NCBI GenBank assembly: GCA_051746985.1
Contig: JBNJFP010000040.1
Coordinates: 1-23,046 of the forward strand
Reading direction: 5' to 3'
Length of the DNA stretch: 23,046 nucleotides
From: Fodinibius sp051746985
GTDB lineage: Bacteria; Bacteroidota; Rhodothermia; Balneolales; Balneolaceae
Shown: positions 16,229 to 23,046 of the stretch, one piece after another
How positions within the stretch are numbered: position 1 is the first letter of the stretch
Layout of the letters: every line of letters starts with the position of its first letter
Translations under genes and position numbers: made by a program
The notes under the pieces: model-generated
The model's input: the letters and a program-made list of their open reading frames with translations, nothing else
What the model was told of the DNA's origin: nothing
The model's database searches: none

Positions 16229-18886
16229 ATGGATGCTCAGAATCAGGTATTTACGTTTGGCAACGGAACAGCAGAAGGCGATAAATCAATGAAAGATTTG
16301 CTGGGCGGTAAAGGAGCAAATCTTGCAGAAATGAGCAGCATCGGAATGCCCATACCTCCGGGCTTTACCATCTCTGCAAAAGTATGTCAATATTACAACG
16401 AGAATAAAGGTCAGTGGCCCGATGGATTAGCAGAAGAAGTAAAAGAAAGTATTCGCTATCTCGAAGATTTGATGGGGCAACGTTTTGGTGATCCCGAAGA
16501 TCCACTGCTTGTTTCGGTACGATCGGGCGCCGCAATCTCGATGCCGGGGATGATGGATACGGTCTTAAATCTCGGCCTCACAGATCAATCGGTGCAAGGG
16601 CTGGCCCGAAAAACCGGAAACGAGCGGTTTGCGTACGACTGCTATCGCCGTTTTATCGATATGTTTGGTGATGTGGTTATGGGGGTTGCTCATGAAAAAT
16701 TTGAGAAAGCTCTCCAGAATTTAAAAAATGAAAAATCAGTAAACCTCGATACTGAACTTGGAGTCAGTGAACTGAAAGAATTAGTCGCCCGATATAAAAA
16801 AGTATATAAAGACAATACCGCAGAAGATTTCCCGCAAGATCCCGATGACCAGCTCCGGCTCTCAATTAATGGCGTATTTGGGTCGTGGAATGCAAATCGT
16901 GCCATCAAGTATCGTAAAATAAACAAGATTACCGGACTACTGGGTACCGCAGTTAATGTGCAGACGATGGTATATGGAAATATGGGCGATGACTGTGCTA
17001 CGGGTGTCTGTTTTACCCGGAATCCATCGGATGGCAATAATGAGTTGTACGGTGAATTTTTGGTGAATGCCCAGGGCGAAGATGTGGTAGCGGGTATCCG
17101 TACGCCGCGCGATATTAATGAACTTAAAAACGTTATGACCGAATCTTATGATGAGCTTCTGGAGCTAACCAATAAGCTGGAAGTCCATTACCAGGATATG
17201 CAGGACATCGAGTTTACGGTACAGCAGGGAGAACTGTTTATCCTTCAGACACGTAATGGCAAAAGAACAGGGGCCGCTGCAGTTAAAATTGCTATCGATA
17301 TGGTAAATGAGAGAATTCTTGAGAAAGATGAAGCCGTGGCAAAATTGGTGCAGCCCGGTCATTTGGATCAGCTATTGCATCCCCAGCTTAAAGAAGAGCA
17401 GATCGATGATAAAGATATCCTTGGAACGGGATTGCCTGCATCACCCGGTGCCGCCGTAGGAAAGGTGGTTTTTGATTCTGATATCGCCGAAAAGGAGCAC
17501 GCCGACGGCAACCCGGTTATCTTGGTACGCATTGAAACAAGTCCGGAAGATGTGGGCGGCATGTCAGCTGCAGAAGGTATTCTTACATCTCGTGGGGGTA
17601 TGACCAGCCACGCTGCGGTGGTAGCCCGTGGATGGGGTAAACCCTGTGTGGCTGGGTGCGGGGACATCAATATAAATTATGATAAAGAGCAATTTACATC
17701 TGGTGATACCGTCGTTAAGGCAGGAGACTGGATATCGATCGACGGTGCCCGCGGTATGGTTATCAATGGAAAAAAAGAGGTGGAAGCACCTCAGTTTGGT
17801 GATAATTTCCGCACTTTTATGAGCTGGGTTGATGAGTTCCGTGATATGAAGGTACGAACCAATGCCGATACTCCCGAGGACGCCTTGCGTGCCCGGGAAT
17901 ATGGAGCGCAGGGGATTGGGTTGGCACGTACCGAGCACATGTTTTTTGGCGAAGAACGCATCCGTGAAATGCGTCGGATGATTATATCCGAAAGTGAAGA
18001 AGAACGCCGCCGTGCTCTTGAGAATCTACTCCCGTATCAGCGACAGGATTTTATCGAAATTTTTGAGGCGATGGAAGGGCTACCCGTAACGGTGCGCCTG
18101 CTTGATCCGCCCTTGCACGAATTTCTGCCGGATGAGGAAGAGGAAGTTGAAGCGTTGGCCAAAGAACTGGCAATAGATACAACAGAGCTGAAACGAAAAA
18201 TTAGGTTACTCAGTGAATTTAATCCTATGCTTGGACATCGTGGCTGTCGGTTGGGAATAACTTATCCGGAAATTACTGAAATGCAGGCTCGTGCTATTCT
18301 GGAAGCAGCTGTTGAGGTTTCGAAAAAGGGCAAAGAGGTCTATCCCGAGATTATGATTCCATTGGTTGGAACCGCTGAGGAGTTTATCCACGAGCAGCAC
18401 GTCATTGAGGAAATTGCCGAGCAAGTATTTGCCGAAAAGGGTAGTGCGATCGATTACAAAGTAGGTACCATGATTGAAATTCCACGAGCGGCGCTTATTG
18501 CCGATAAAATTGCTGAAGAAGCCGATTTCTTTTCATTTGGTACCAATGATCTCACGCAAATGACTTTTGGATACAGTCGCGATGATGCTGGTAAGTTTTT
18601 AGAGCATTATCTAAACGAAGGTATTCTTAAAAATGATCCTTTTCAGGTAATTGACGAAGAAGGTGTCGGTCAACTCGTACAGATGGGAGTGGAAAAAGGA
18701 CGTGCCGGCAAATCGGATCTTAAGATCGGTATTTGTGGAGAGCACGGCGGTGATCCCGACAGTGTAACATTTTGTTACAACCTGGGATTAAATTACGTAT
18801 CGTGTTCGCCGTATCGTGTACCTATTGCACGACTGGCTGCGGCACAGGCTTTTTTGACATCGGAAAAAGAACTGGTTTCATCATAA
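16229..18886 (+). CDS. ppdK: Pyruvate, phosphate dikinase
   Basis: Interconverts pyruvate + ATP + Pi and phosphoenolpyruvate + AMP + PPi in the cytoplasm. The N-terminal ATP-grasp domain starts with GGKGANLAEM (26-35). The swivelling phosphohistidine domain has GGMTSHAAVVARGWGKPCVAGC with catalytic H461. The C-terminal TIM barrel ends with GICGEHGGDP and catalytic C836. The length of 885 fits the family (about 875). GGAG lies before the ATG, 12 bp after hemN, so the two are probably one transcript. A strong terminator follows. With no other carbon-metabolism gene nearby, its direction (glycolytic or gluconeogenic) cannot be told. Confidence 0.96.
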   Translation: MDAQNQVFTFGNGTAEGDKSMKDLLGGKGANLAEMSSIGMPIPPGFTISAKVCQYYNENKGQWPDGLAEEVKESIRYLEDLMGQRFGDPEDPLLVSVRSGAAISMPGMMDTVLNLGLTDQSVQGLARKTGNERFAYDCYRRFIDMFGDVVMGVAHEKFEKALQNLKNEKSVNLDTELGVSELKELVARYKKVYKDNTAEDFPQDPDDQLRLSINGVFGSWNANRAIKYRKINKITGLLGTAVNVQTMVYGNMGDDCATGVCFTRNPSDGNNELYGEFLVNAQGEDVVAGIRTPRDINELKNVMTESYDELLELTNKLEVHYQDMQDIEFTVQQGELFILQTRNGKRTGAAAVKIAIDMVNERILEKDEAVAKLVQPGHLDQLLHPQLKEEQIDDKDILGTGLPASPGAAVGKVVFDSDIAEKEHADGNPVILVRIETSPEDVGGMSAAEGILTSRGGMTSHAAVVARGWGKPCVAGCGDININYDKEQFTSGDTVVKAGDWISIDGARGMVINGKKEVEAPQFGDNFRTFMSWVDEFRDMKVRTNADTPEDALRAREYGAQGIGLARTEHMFFGEERIREMRRMIISESEEERRRALENLLPYQRQDFIEIFEAMEGLPVTVRLLDPPLHEFLPDEEEEVEALAKELAIDTTELKRKIRLLSEFNPMLGHRGCRLGITYPEITEMQARAILEAAVEVSKKGKEVYPEIMIPLVGTAEEFIHEQHVIEEIAEQVFAEKGSAIDYKVGTMIEIPRAALIADKIAEEADFFSFGTNDLTQMTFGYSRDDAGKFLEHYLNEGILKNDPFQVIDEEGVGQLVQMGVEKGRAGKSDLKIGICGEHGGDPDSVTFCYNLGLNYVSCSPYRVPIARLAAAQAFLTSEKELVSS

Positions 18887-18910
18887 CTTCATGAATGCTT
18901 AATATAGTTG

Positions 18911-18940
18911 CTACCCTCTCAGCGGGGAGGGTAGTTTTTT
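18911..18940 (+). terminator. Strong rho-independent terminator after ppdK
   Basis: CTACCCTCTC pairs with GGGAGGGTAG (10 bp, one wobble) across the AGCG tetraloop. TTTTTT follows directly, then AATTTTTT. It separates the hemN-ppdK unit from ctaA. Confidence 0.93.
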
Positions 18941-19037
18941 AATTTTTTATTTCTTCAATTTTTAGTTGAGGAGAAAAAAGTCTTTAAATAAGTTCCCAAA
19001 TAGATAATTATAACAGAACTGACGGCGATACATTTTT

Positions 19038-20072
19038 GTGAATTCATTTGAAAGGAAAGCGGTTAGAATTTGGTTTTGGTCCGGTGCTTTGCTCGTGTTT
19101 TTGATGGTAGTTGTGGGAGGTATTACCCGCCTTACTGATTCGGGATTGTCGATGTCCGACTGGAGCCTGATCATGGGAGCCATCCCCCCGATGAACGAAG
19201 CTGAATGGATGGCTGCCTTTGAGCGCTATAAGGAATTTCCGCAGTACCAGCAGCTCAATGCGGGTATGTCGCTTGCGGAGTTTAAAATGATCTTCTTTTG
19301 GGAATATTTACACCGTTTGCTGGGACGAGTTATTGGCCTTGTATTCCTGATTCCATTTGCCTTTTTCTGGATTCACGGATACTTCGATTCCAAGACTTTT
19401 CGTCGCGCGTGGATATTATTTGGCCTCGGAGCGCTGCAGGGTGCCATGGGTTGGATTATGGTGAAAAGCGGCTTGGTAGATGTGCCGTATGTAAGTCATT
19501 ATCGATTAGCCATTCACCTACTGTTGGCAATGCTGTTGTTCGGCTTTTGCGTCTGGTACGCACTTGATTTGTATGATGATCAAACAGAAGAACAATCCTA
19601 TCAAACATCTACTCTTCACCGATGGTCAATAGGGATTCTCGTTTTGTTTGTGATACAAGTTGTTTGGGGCGCCTTTACCGCCGGACTTGATGCGGGATAT
19701 ATTTACAACACTTTTCCGAAAATGAATGAGAACTGGCTGCCGGCCAGTGCATGGTCACTGCAGCCGGTACTGGTTAACCTGGTCGAAAATCCCGGCACAG
19801 TTCAATGGATGCATCGCGTTTTAGGTACCTTACTTGGTATTGCAACGATCGGATTTTGGTGGAAAAATCATCAGGCCCAGATACCCCATCTGCTAAAACA
19901 GAAAGCCCGCATACTTTTGGGGATGATGCTCACACAGTATGTACTTGGTATTTTAACAGTGCTCACCAATGTGCAACTACTTATGGGCGTAGTACATCAG
20001 GTTGGTGCCCTTGCAGTTTTATTCTTTTGGATTTGGTACCATCACGATTTAAAAATGAATTGGTCAACTTAA
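19038..20072 (+). CDS. ctaA: Heme A synthase (COX15/CtaA family)
   Basis: An integral membrane enzyme oxidising the C8 methyl of heme O to give heme A for cytochrome oxidases. It has eight hydrophobic segments over 344 residues and the family motif GGITRLTDSGLSMSDW (27-42). Heme-ligand histidines are expected at H92 (EYLHRLLGR), H154 or H160 (SHYRLAIH), H259 (WMHRVLG) and H320 (VVHQVGA). The long loop with PPMNEAEW and FPQYQQLN marks the mitochondrial/alphaproteobacterial-like COX15 subtype rather than the short Bacillus CtaA. The start is GTG at 19038, with no clear Shine-Dalgarno. It is flanked by a terminator on the left and by ric on the right. Confidence 0.92.
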   Translation: MNSFERKAVRIWFWSGALLVFLMVVVGGITRLTDSGLSMSDWSLIMGAIPPMNEAEWMAAFERYKEFPQYQQLNAGMSLAEFKMIFFWEYLHRLLGRVIGLVFLIPFAFFWIHGYFDSKTFRRAWILFGLGALQGAMGWIMVKSGLVDVPYVSHYRLAIHLLLAMLLFGFCVWYALDLYDDQTEEQSYQTSTLHRWSIGILVLFVIQVVWGAFTAGLDAGYIYNTFPKMNENWLPASAWSLQPVLVNLVENPGTVQWMHRVLGTLLGIATIGFWWKNHQAQIPHLLKQKARILLGMMLTQYVLGILTVLTNVQLLMGVVHQVGALAVLFFWIWYHHDLKMNWST

Positions 20073-20084
20073 TATTTTTACTTA

Positions 20085-20108
20085 ATTTAAGATAAAATAG
20101 TCTTTTAT
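20085..20108. promoter_or_regulatory. Putative Rrf2 operator, copy 3 (upstream of ric)
   Basis: Shares 20 of 24 positions with copy 1, including ATTTAAGATAAAAT and TCTT. It ends 30 bases before the ric ATG. Finding it about 12 kb from the other two copies, in front of a nitrosative-damage repair gene, makes a chance match unlikely. Confidence 0.65.
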
Positions 20109-20138
20109 TTTTAAACTCAATTTAACGGTTCTAAAACC

Positions 20139-20858
20139 ATGCAGGCAGTAGAAAAACAAACGGTTGGACAGATAGTAAAAGAGGATTACAGAACGGCGCA
20201 GGTATTTCAAAAGTATAACTTAGATTTTTGTTGTGGTGGAAATCGTACTATTGAGGAGGCTTGTGAGGCAGAAAATTTAGATCCAAAAGAGATTTTTAAA
20301 GCCTTGGATCAGTTAAATCAAGCCGGACCCAAAGAGGATAATTATGATCAGTGGTCACTCGATTTCTTGGTAGATTATATTGTAAATAATCACCACAAAT
20401 TTACTCGTAATAAACTTCCTGAAATTGGCAGATATGCAAAAAAAGTTGCTAAAGTTCACGGCGGGCGACATGAAGAACTCAATAAGATCTATTACGAATT
20501 TACGATGTTGCATACCGAGATTTTCAATCACCTTGATAAAGAAGAACGTATTCTTTTTCCATATATAAAGCAGTTAGTGGAGGCCGAAAAACAAGGAGTA
20601 AAGCCTGATGATCCCGCATTTGGGATGGCGGCCAATCCCATTACAATGATGGAAGAGGAACACGACGAGGCGGGCACTTCAATGGCCAAGATTCGCAGGC
20701 TAAGTAATGATTTTACGCCACCCGAAGATGCGTGCACAACCTATCGATTGCTTTATCAGAACTTGGAAGGCTTCGAAAAAGATCTGCATAAGCATGTGCA
20801 TCTCGAAAACAATATCCTGTTTCCAAAAGCGCTCGAACTTGAAAAGCGATTAAATTAA
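20139..20858 (+). CDS. ric: Di-iron iron-sulfur cluster repair protein (RIC/ScdA/YtfE)
   Basis: Repairs Fe-S clusters damaged by nitric oxide or peroxide. The N-terminal ScdA domain (about 1-60) has the VGQIVKEDYRTAQVF and DFCCGG motifs with C31 and C32. The C-terminal hemerythrin-like four-helix bundle carries the di-iron ligands among H85/H86, H111, H131 in FNHLDKEER, H175 in EEEHDEAG, and H217/H219/H221 with E223 in HKHVHLENNILFP. The length of 239 fits ScdA/YtfE. A putative Rrf2 operator lies upstream, in keeping with the known NsrR control of ytfE in enterobacteria. A hairpin follows the stop. Confidence 0.94.
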   Translation: MQAVEKQTVGQIVKEDYRTAQVFQKYNLDFCCGGNRTIEEACEAENLDPKEIFKALDQLNQAGPKEDNYDQWSLDFLVDYIVNNHHKFTRNKLPEIGRYAKKVAKVHGGRHEELNKIYYEFTMLHTEIFNHLDKEERILFPYIKQLVEAEKQGVKPDDPAFGMAANPITMMEEEHDEAGTSMAKIRRLSNDFTPPEDACTTYRLLYQNLEGFEKDLHKHVHLENNILFPKALELEKRLN

Positions 20859-20864
20859 AAGTTT

Positions 20865-20908
20865 GTGATTTCTACGCAATACAAAATGCGTGTTGCGTAG
20901 TTTATCAC
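20865..20908 (+). terminator. Long hairpin after ric
   Basis: CTACGCAA (20872-20879) pairs perfectly with TTGCGTAG (20893-20900) across a 13-base loop. An outer GTGAT (20865-20869) pairs with ATCAC (20904-20908), leaving small T-rich internal bulges. No uninterrupted T-run follows. It may end the ric transcript or act as a structured leader element of the next gene, whose ATG is 36 bases further. Confidence 0.5.
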
Positions 20909-20944
20909 TTTATCAAAATGTTAAGCCAACCTAAACATTAATTT

Positions 20945-22759
20945 ATGTCTTATTCACCCCACAAATTTTCCATACCCGTAATGGGAACCGGTCACTCTAT
21001 TGATTCGCCGATCCGCGTTGCACCCTTTGGGGTCAATTCGGTGATTTCCATTGTGGATGATCTGCTCGTCGAAAAAATCAGAAAGCACTATTGTAATAAG
21101 TTTGATTTCGAATACAACAATATTGCTCGTAATGTCGAAGACGGACGTGCCCGACGCATTACCGCTTATCTGGATACCGTTCAGGAAATTGTTGAAAAGA
21201 AGTTTTCGGCGATAAAGAGTCAGCCTTTTTTTGAGAAAAACGACAAGGCGAAGTACTTCGAAATGCTTCCCGACGGAAGTACGATAAAAGAGAAGTATGA
21301 CCAGCTGATGAGTACCGAGGAGGGTAGTTTGCGTGATCGCCTTTCGTGCGAACTCTCACGATTAATGAAGCCGGGCTCTATTGATGTAAACATTATGGCC
21401 AAGGTGGATAAGTTGAACTATACCGGTGACGGAACGCCCATGAGCAATGAGTTCAGTGACGCCAGTGCGGCTCTCCGTGGGTATGCCAAAAGCAAGGTTT
21501 CATCAAGCCTCATTTTGTCAGCTGGATTTAATCCGCGGCTTTACAATTATATTACGGAGTTCAAGGATTTTTACCGGGATGCGAAAGGTGAGATTAAAAA
21601 GAAAATCATCCTCAAAGTAAGTGATTTTCGTTCAGCTTTGATTCAAGGTAAATATCTGGCAAAGAAGGGTTTGGAAGTTTTTGAGTATCGTATTGAATCG
21701 GGATTGAACTGTGGGGGACATGCGTTTCCATCCGATGGACACCTGATGCCGAGCTTGTTGAAGGAATTCCGTGAGAAACGGGATCAGCTTACCAAAGCAG
21801 TGCAGCCACTGACCGAAAAGTATTACGAAGAAAATGGTGATGGTTTTTCGGAGAATTGGGAAATTACCGAACCCCGACTTACGGTTCAGGGCGGCATTGG
21901 GGTGAGTGGTGAAGCGGATCGTCTAATCAATGATTTTGAGATGGATTCTACGGGTTGGGGCAGCCCATTTCTGTTGGTGCCCGAAGCTACCACCGTGGAT
22001 AAGCCCACGCGAAAGTTGTTGGAAAATGCCAGCGAAAAGGAGTTGTATCTGAGCGGCGTGTCACCGTTGGGCGTGCCATTTAATAATGTTCGTGACACCG
22101 GTTCCGAGGAGTATCACAAAGAACGTATTGAAAAAGGAAAGCCAGGTTCACCCTGTCCCAAGGGATTCTTAAAATCGAATACTGAGTTTACCGAACAGCC
22201 CATTTGCACGGCTTCTACGCAATATCAGTTGCTCAAGCTGGATGAGATTGCGCAGAGTGAGATGGCCGAGAATGAAAAAGAGAAACAGCGTGAAAAAGTG
22301 CTTGGTAAAGCCTGTTTGTGTGATCACCTGGGCAACGGAGCGCTTATCAATTTGGGAATTTTGGCTGAACATCGGGCCCCGCAGGCTATTTGTCCGGGCC
22401 CAAATATCGCCTATTATGATGGCAAATATACTTTGCGTGAAATGGTCGATCATATTTACGGTCGCAGTGAATCGCTGGCTGATGAAGAGCGCCCCCACAT
22501 GTTTGCCAAGGAAATTACCTTGTACGTTGATTACGTAGAAGAACTGGCTGCGCAGTTGGATGGGGAATCCGGATTTAAAAAGCTGAAAAAATTCCAGAAG
22601 AATCTGGAAAAAGGAATGGCGTATTGTTTAGAGATCGCTGATTCTGAGCCTTATCAGGATGAAAATCTGTCGTCAATTTCCTTTACTGTATCCAAGCAGA
22701 AAAAACGTTTACAGTCTATTTTGGATAGTTATGAAGAACGTATTTCTGTGACAGCGTAA
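20945..22759 (+). CDS. Uncharacterised protein with nitronate-monooxygenase-like flavin-barrel motifs
   Basis: A cytoplasmic-looking 604-residue protein without signal or membrane helices. The N-terminus has PVMGTGHSIDSPIRVAPFGV, like the start of an FMN TIM barrel. Residues 251-272 (ESGLNCGGHAFPSDGHLMPS) resemble the nitronate monooxygenase/FabK E-GxxxGGH motif. Residues 315-350 (QGGIGVSGEADR...GWGSPFLLVPEAT) resemble the phosphate-binding GGI and the GTxFLxxxE segment. The C-terminal part beyond about 400 is not typical of that family and holds C404, C421, C457, C459 and C483 (SPCPKG, QPICTA, KACLCDHLG, QAICPGP), possibly metal or Fe-S ligands. Distance to the tryptophanase-family gene downstream is 174 bp with a repeat between. 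The substrate is unknown; the family placement rests on motif memory. Confidence 0.7.
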   Translation: MSYSPHKFSIPVMGTGHSIDSPIRVAPFGVNSVISIVDDLLVEKIRKHYCNKFDFEYNNIARNVEDGRARRITAYLDTVQEIVEKKFSAIKSQPFFEKNDKAKYFEMLPDGSTIKEKYDQLMSTEEGSLRDRLSCELSRLMKPGSIDVNIMAKVDKLNYTGDGTPMSNEFSDASAALRGYAKSKVSSSLILSAGFNPRLYNYITEFKDFYRDAKGEIKKKIILKVSDFRSALIQGKYLAKKGLEVFEYRIESGLNCGGHAFPSDGHLMPSLLKEFREKRDQLTKAVQPLTEKYYEENGDGFSENWEITEPRLTVQGGIGVSGEADRLINDFEMDSTGWGSPFLLVPEATTVDKPTRKLLENASEKELYLSGVSPLGVPFNNVRDTGSEEYHKERIEKGKPGSPCPKGFLKSNTEFTEQPICTASTQYQLLKLDEIAQSEMAENEKEKQREKVLGKACLCDHLGNGALINLGILAEHRAPQAICPGPNIAYYDGKYTLREMVDHIYGRSESLADEERPHMFAKEITLYVDYVEELAAQLDGESGFKKLKKFQKNLEKGMAYCLEIADSEPYQDENLSSISFTVSKQKKRLQSILDSYEERISVTA

Positions 22760-22794
22760 ATCAGAAATTAAATTGAGCTTTTGTAAAACCAAAG

Positions 22795-22890
22795 TGTCAC
22801 CCTGAATTTAATTTCAGGGTCTCTTAAAAATTTGTTAAAGCTATTGACGATTAAGATGTTTACAGATGCTGGAACAAGTTCAGCATGACA
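22795..22890. repeat. Dispersed-type inverted intergenic repeat
   Basis: The left arm is TGTCACCCTGAA...TTCAGGGTCT with its own 7-bp hairpin (22800-22806 with 22813-22819). The right arm is AGATGCTGG...CAGCATGACA (22864-22890), with ATGCTG pairing CAGCAT. The two arms are also imperfect inverted copies of each other. The right arm read in reverse gives the TGTCATGCTGAACTTG phrase that I recall as a widespread intergenic repeat, which produces spurious CHAELV peptides when translated. Confidence 0.7.
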
Positions 22891-22933
22891 TGAATGGGAT
22901 TGCAAAATACTCATAAAAGTAAGGTGTTTTACT

Positions 22934-23046
22934 ATGACAGATAAAAGAGAGCGATCGTGGGCCGAACCGTATAAAATTAAGATGGTTGAGCCTGTACGGA
23001 TGATCAGTCGGGAAGAACGCGAAAAAGCAATCAAGGAAGCCGGTTA
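22934..23046 (+). CDS. Tryptophanase / tyrosine phenol-lyase family, N-terminal fragment
   Basis: Only the first 37 codons are inside the window; the reading frame is open to the edge. The sequence WAEPYKIKMVEPVRMISREE followed by REKAIKEAG matches the N-terminus of the PLP-dependent beta-eliminating lyases TnaA and Tpl, which cleave Trp to indole or Tyr to phenol plus pyruvate and ammonia. The substrate-determining residues lie outside the window, so the two cannot be separated. A TAAGG lies about 10 bases before the ATG, after the repeat. Confidence 0.8.
   Translation, partial: MTDKRERSWAEPYKIKMVEPVRMISREEREKAIKEAG

Noticed and set aside
7391..20110. CRISPR array
   Set aside because: The repeated 24-bp palindromes are isolated copies in front of genes, not regularly spaced; no cas genes are present.
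22768..23034. Minus-strand open frame of 88 codons at the right end
   Set aside because: It covers the inverted repeat (hence the CHAELV-like peptide) and the antisense of the tryptophanase-family start; no support as a gene.

Overview
The window looks like a chromosome segment from an FCB-group bacterium (Bacteroidota or, more likely, a Balneolota/Rhodothermota relative). The reasons are moderate GC, weak or absent Shine-Dalgarno sites, a TAnnTTTG-type -7 box, a huge secreted Ig-repeat protein, lipoprotein forms of NosZ and its cytochrome, and intergenic repeats of the kind scattered through such genomes. The lineage is an inference from style, not a database result.

Layout: (1) 1-3795, minus strand: the N-terminal 1265 codons of a very large secreted surface protein, running off the left edge. 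(2) 3962-7327, plus: a complete dTDP-L-rhamnose set, rfbA-rfbD, a 10-bp-stem hairpin, then rfbC-rfbB. (3) 7433-14701: an Rrf2-family Fe-S regulator followed by a clade II (atypical) nitrous oxide reductase cluster: lipoprotein cytochrome c, nosZ, a four-helix membrane protein in the nosB position, nosL, nosD, nosF, nosY. nosZ is interrupted only by an assembly artefact, a 100-N gap flanked by a perfect 99-bp duplication; collapsing both restores a 658-residue reading frame. (4) 14774-18886: hemN (oxygen-independent coproporphyrinogen III oxidase) and ppdK (pyruvate phosphate dikinase), closed by a strong terminator. (5) 19038-20858: ctaA (heme A synthase) and ric/scdA (di-iron Fe-S cluster repair protein). 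(6) 20945-22759: an uncharacterised 604-residue protein with nitronate-monooxygenase-like FMN-barrel motifs and a Cys-rich C-terminal half. (7) 22934-23046: the first 37 codons of a tryptophanase/tyrosine phenol-lyase family enzyme, cut by the right edge.

How the genes work together: the main new observation is a 24-bp inverted repeat (core AAGATAAAATANTCTT) that occurs three times, each close upstream of a start codon: before the rrf2 gene itself, before the cytochrome c/nosZ cluster, and before ric. This predicts a local regulon in which an Fe-S Rrf2 regulator (NsrR-like in logic) controls itself, N2O respiration and nitrosative-damage repair. hemN and ctaA add heme supply for anaerobic and aerobic respiration. 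No nitrite reductase, nitric oxide reductase or nosR is present in the window, so on this evidence alone the strain could be a non-denitrifying N2O reducer.

A second notable point is a 36-nt palindromic repeat inserted exactly in frame in the N-terminal codons of hemN. No stretch over 300 bases lacks a gene; the longest gap is the 215-bp regulatory region 7886-8100.
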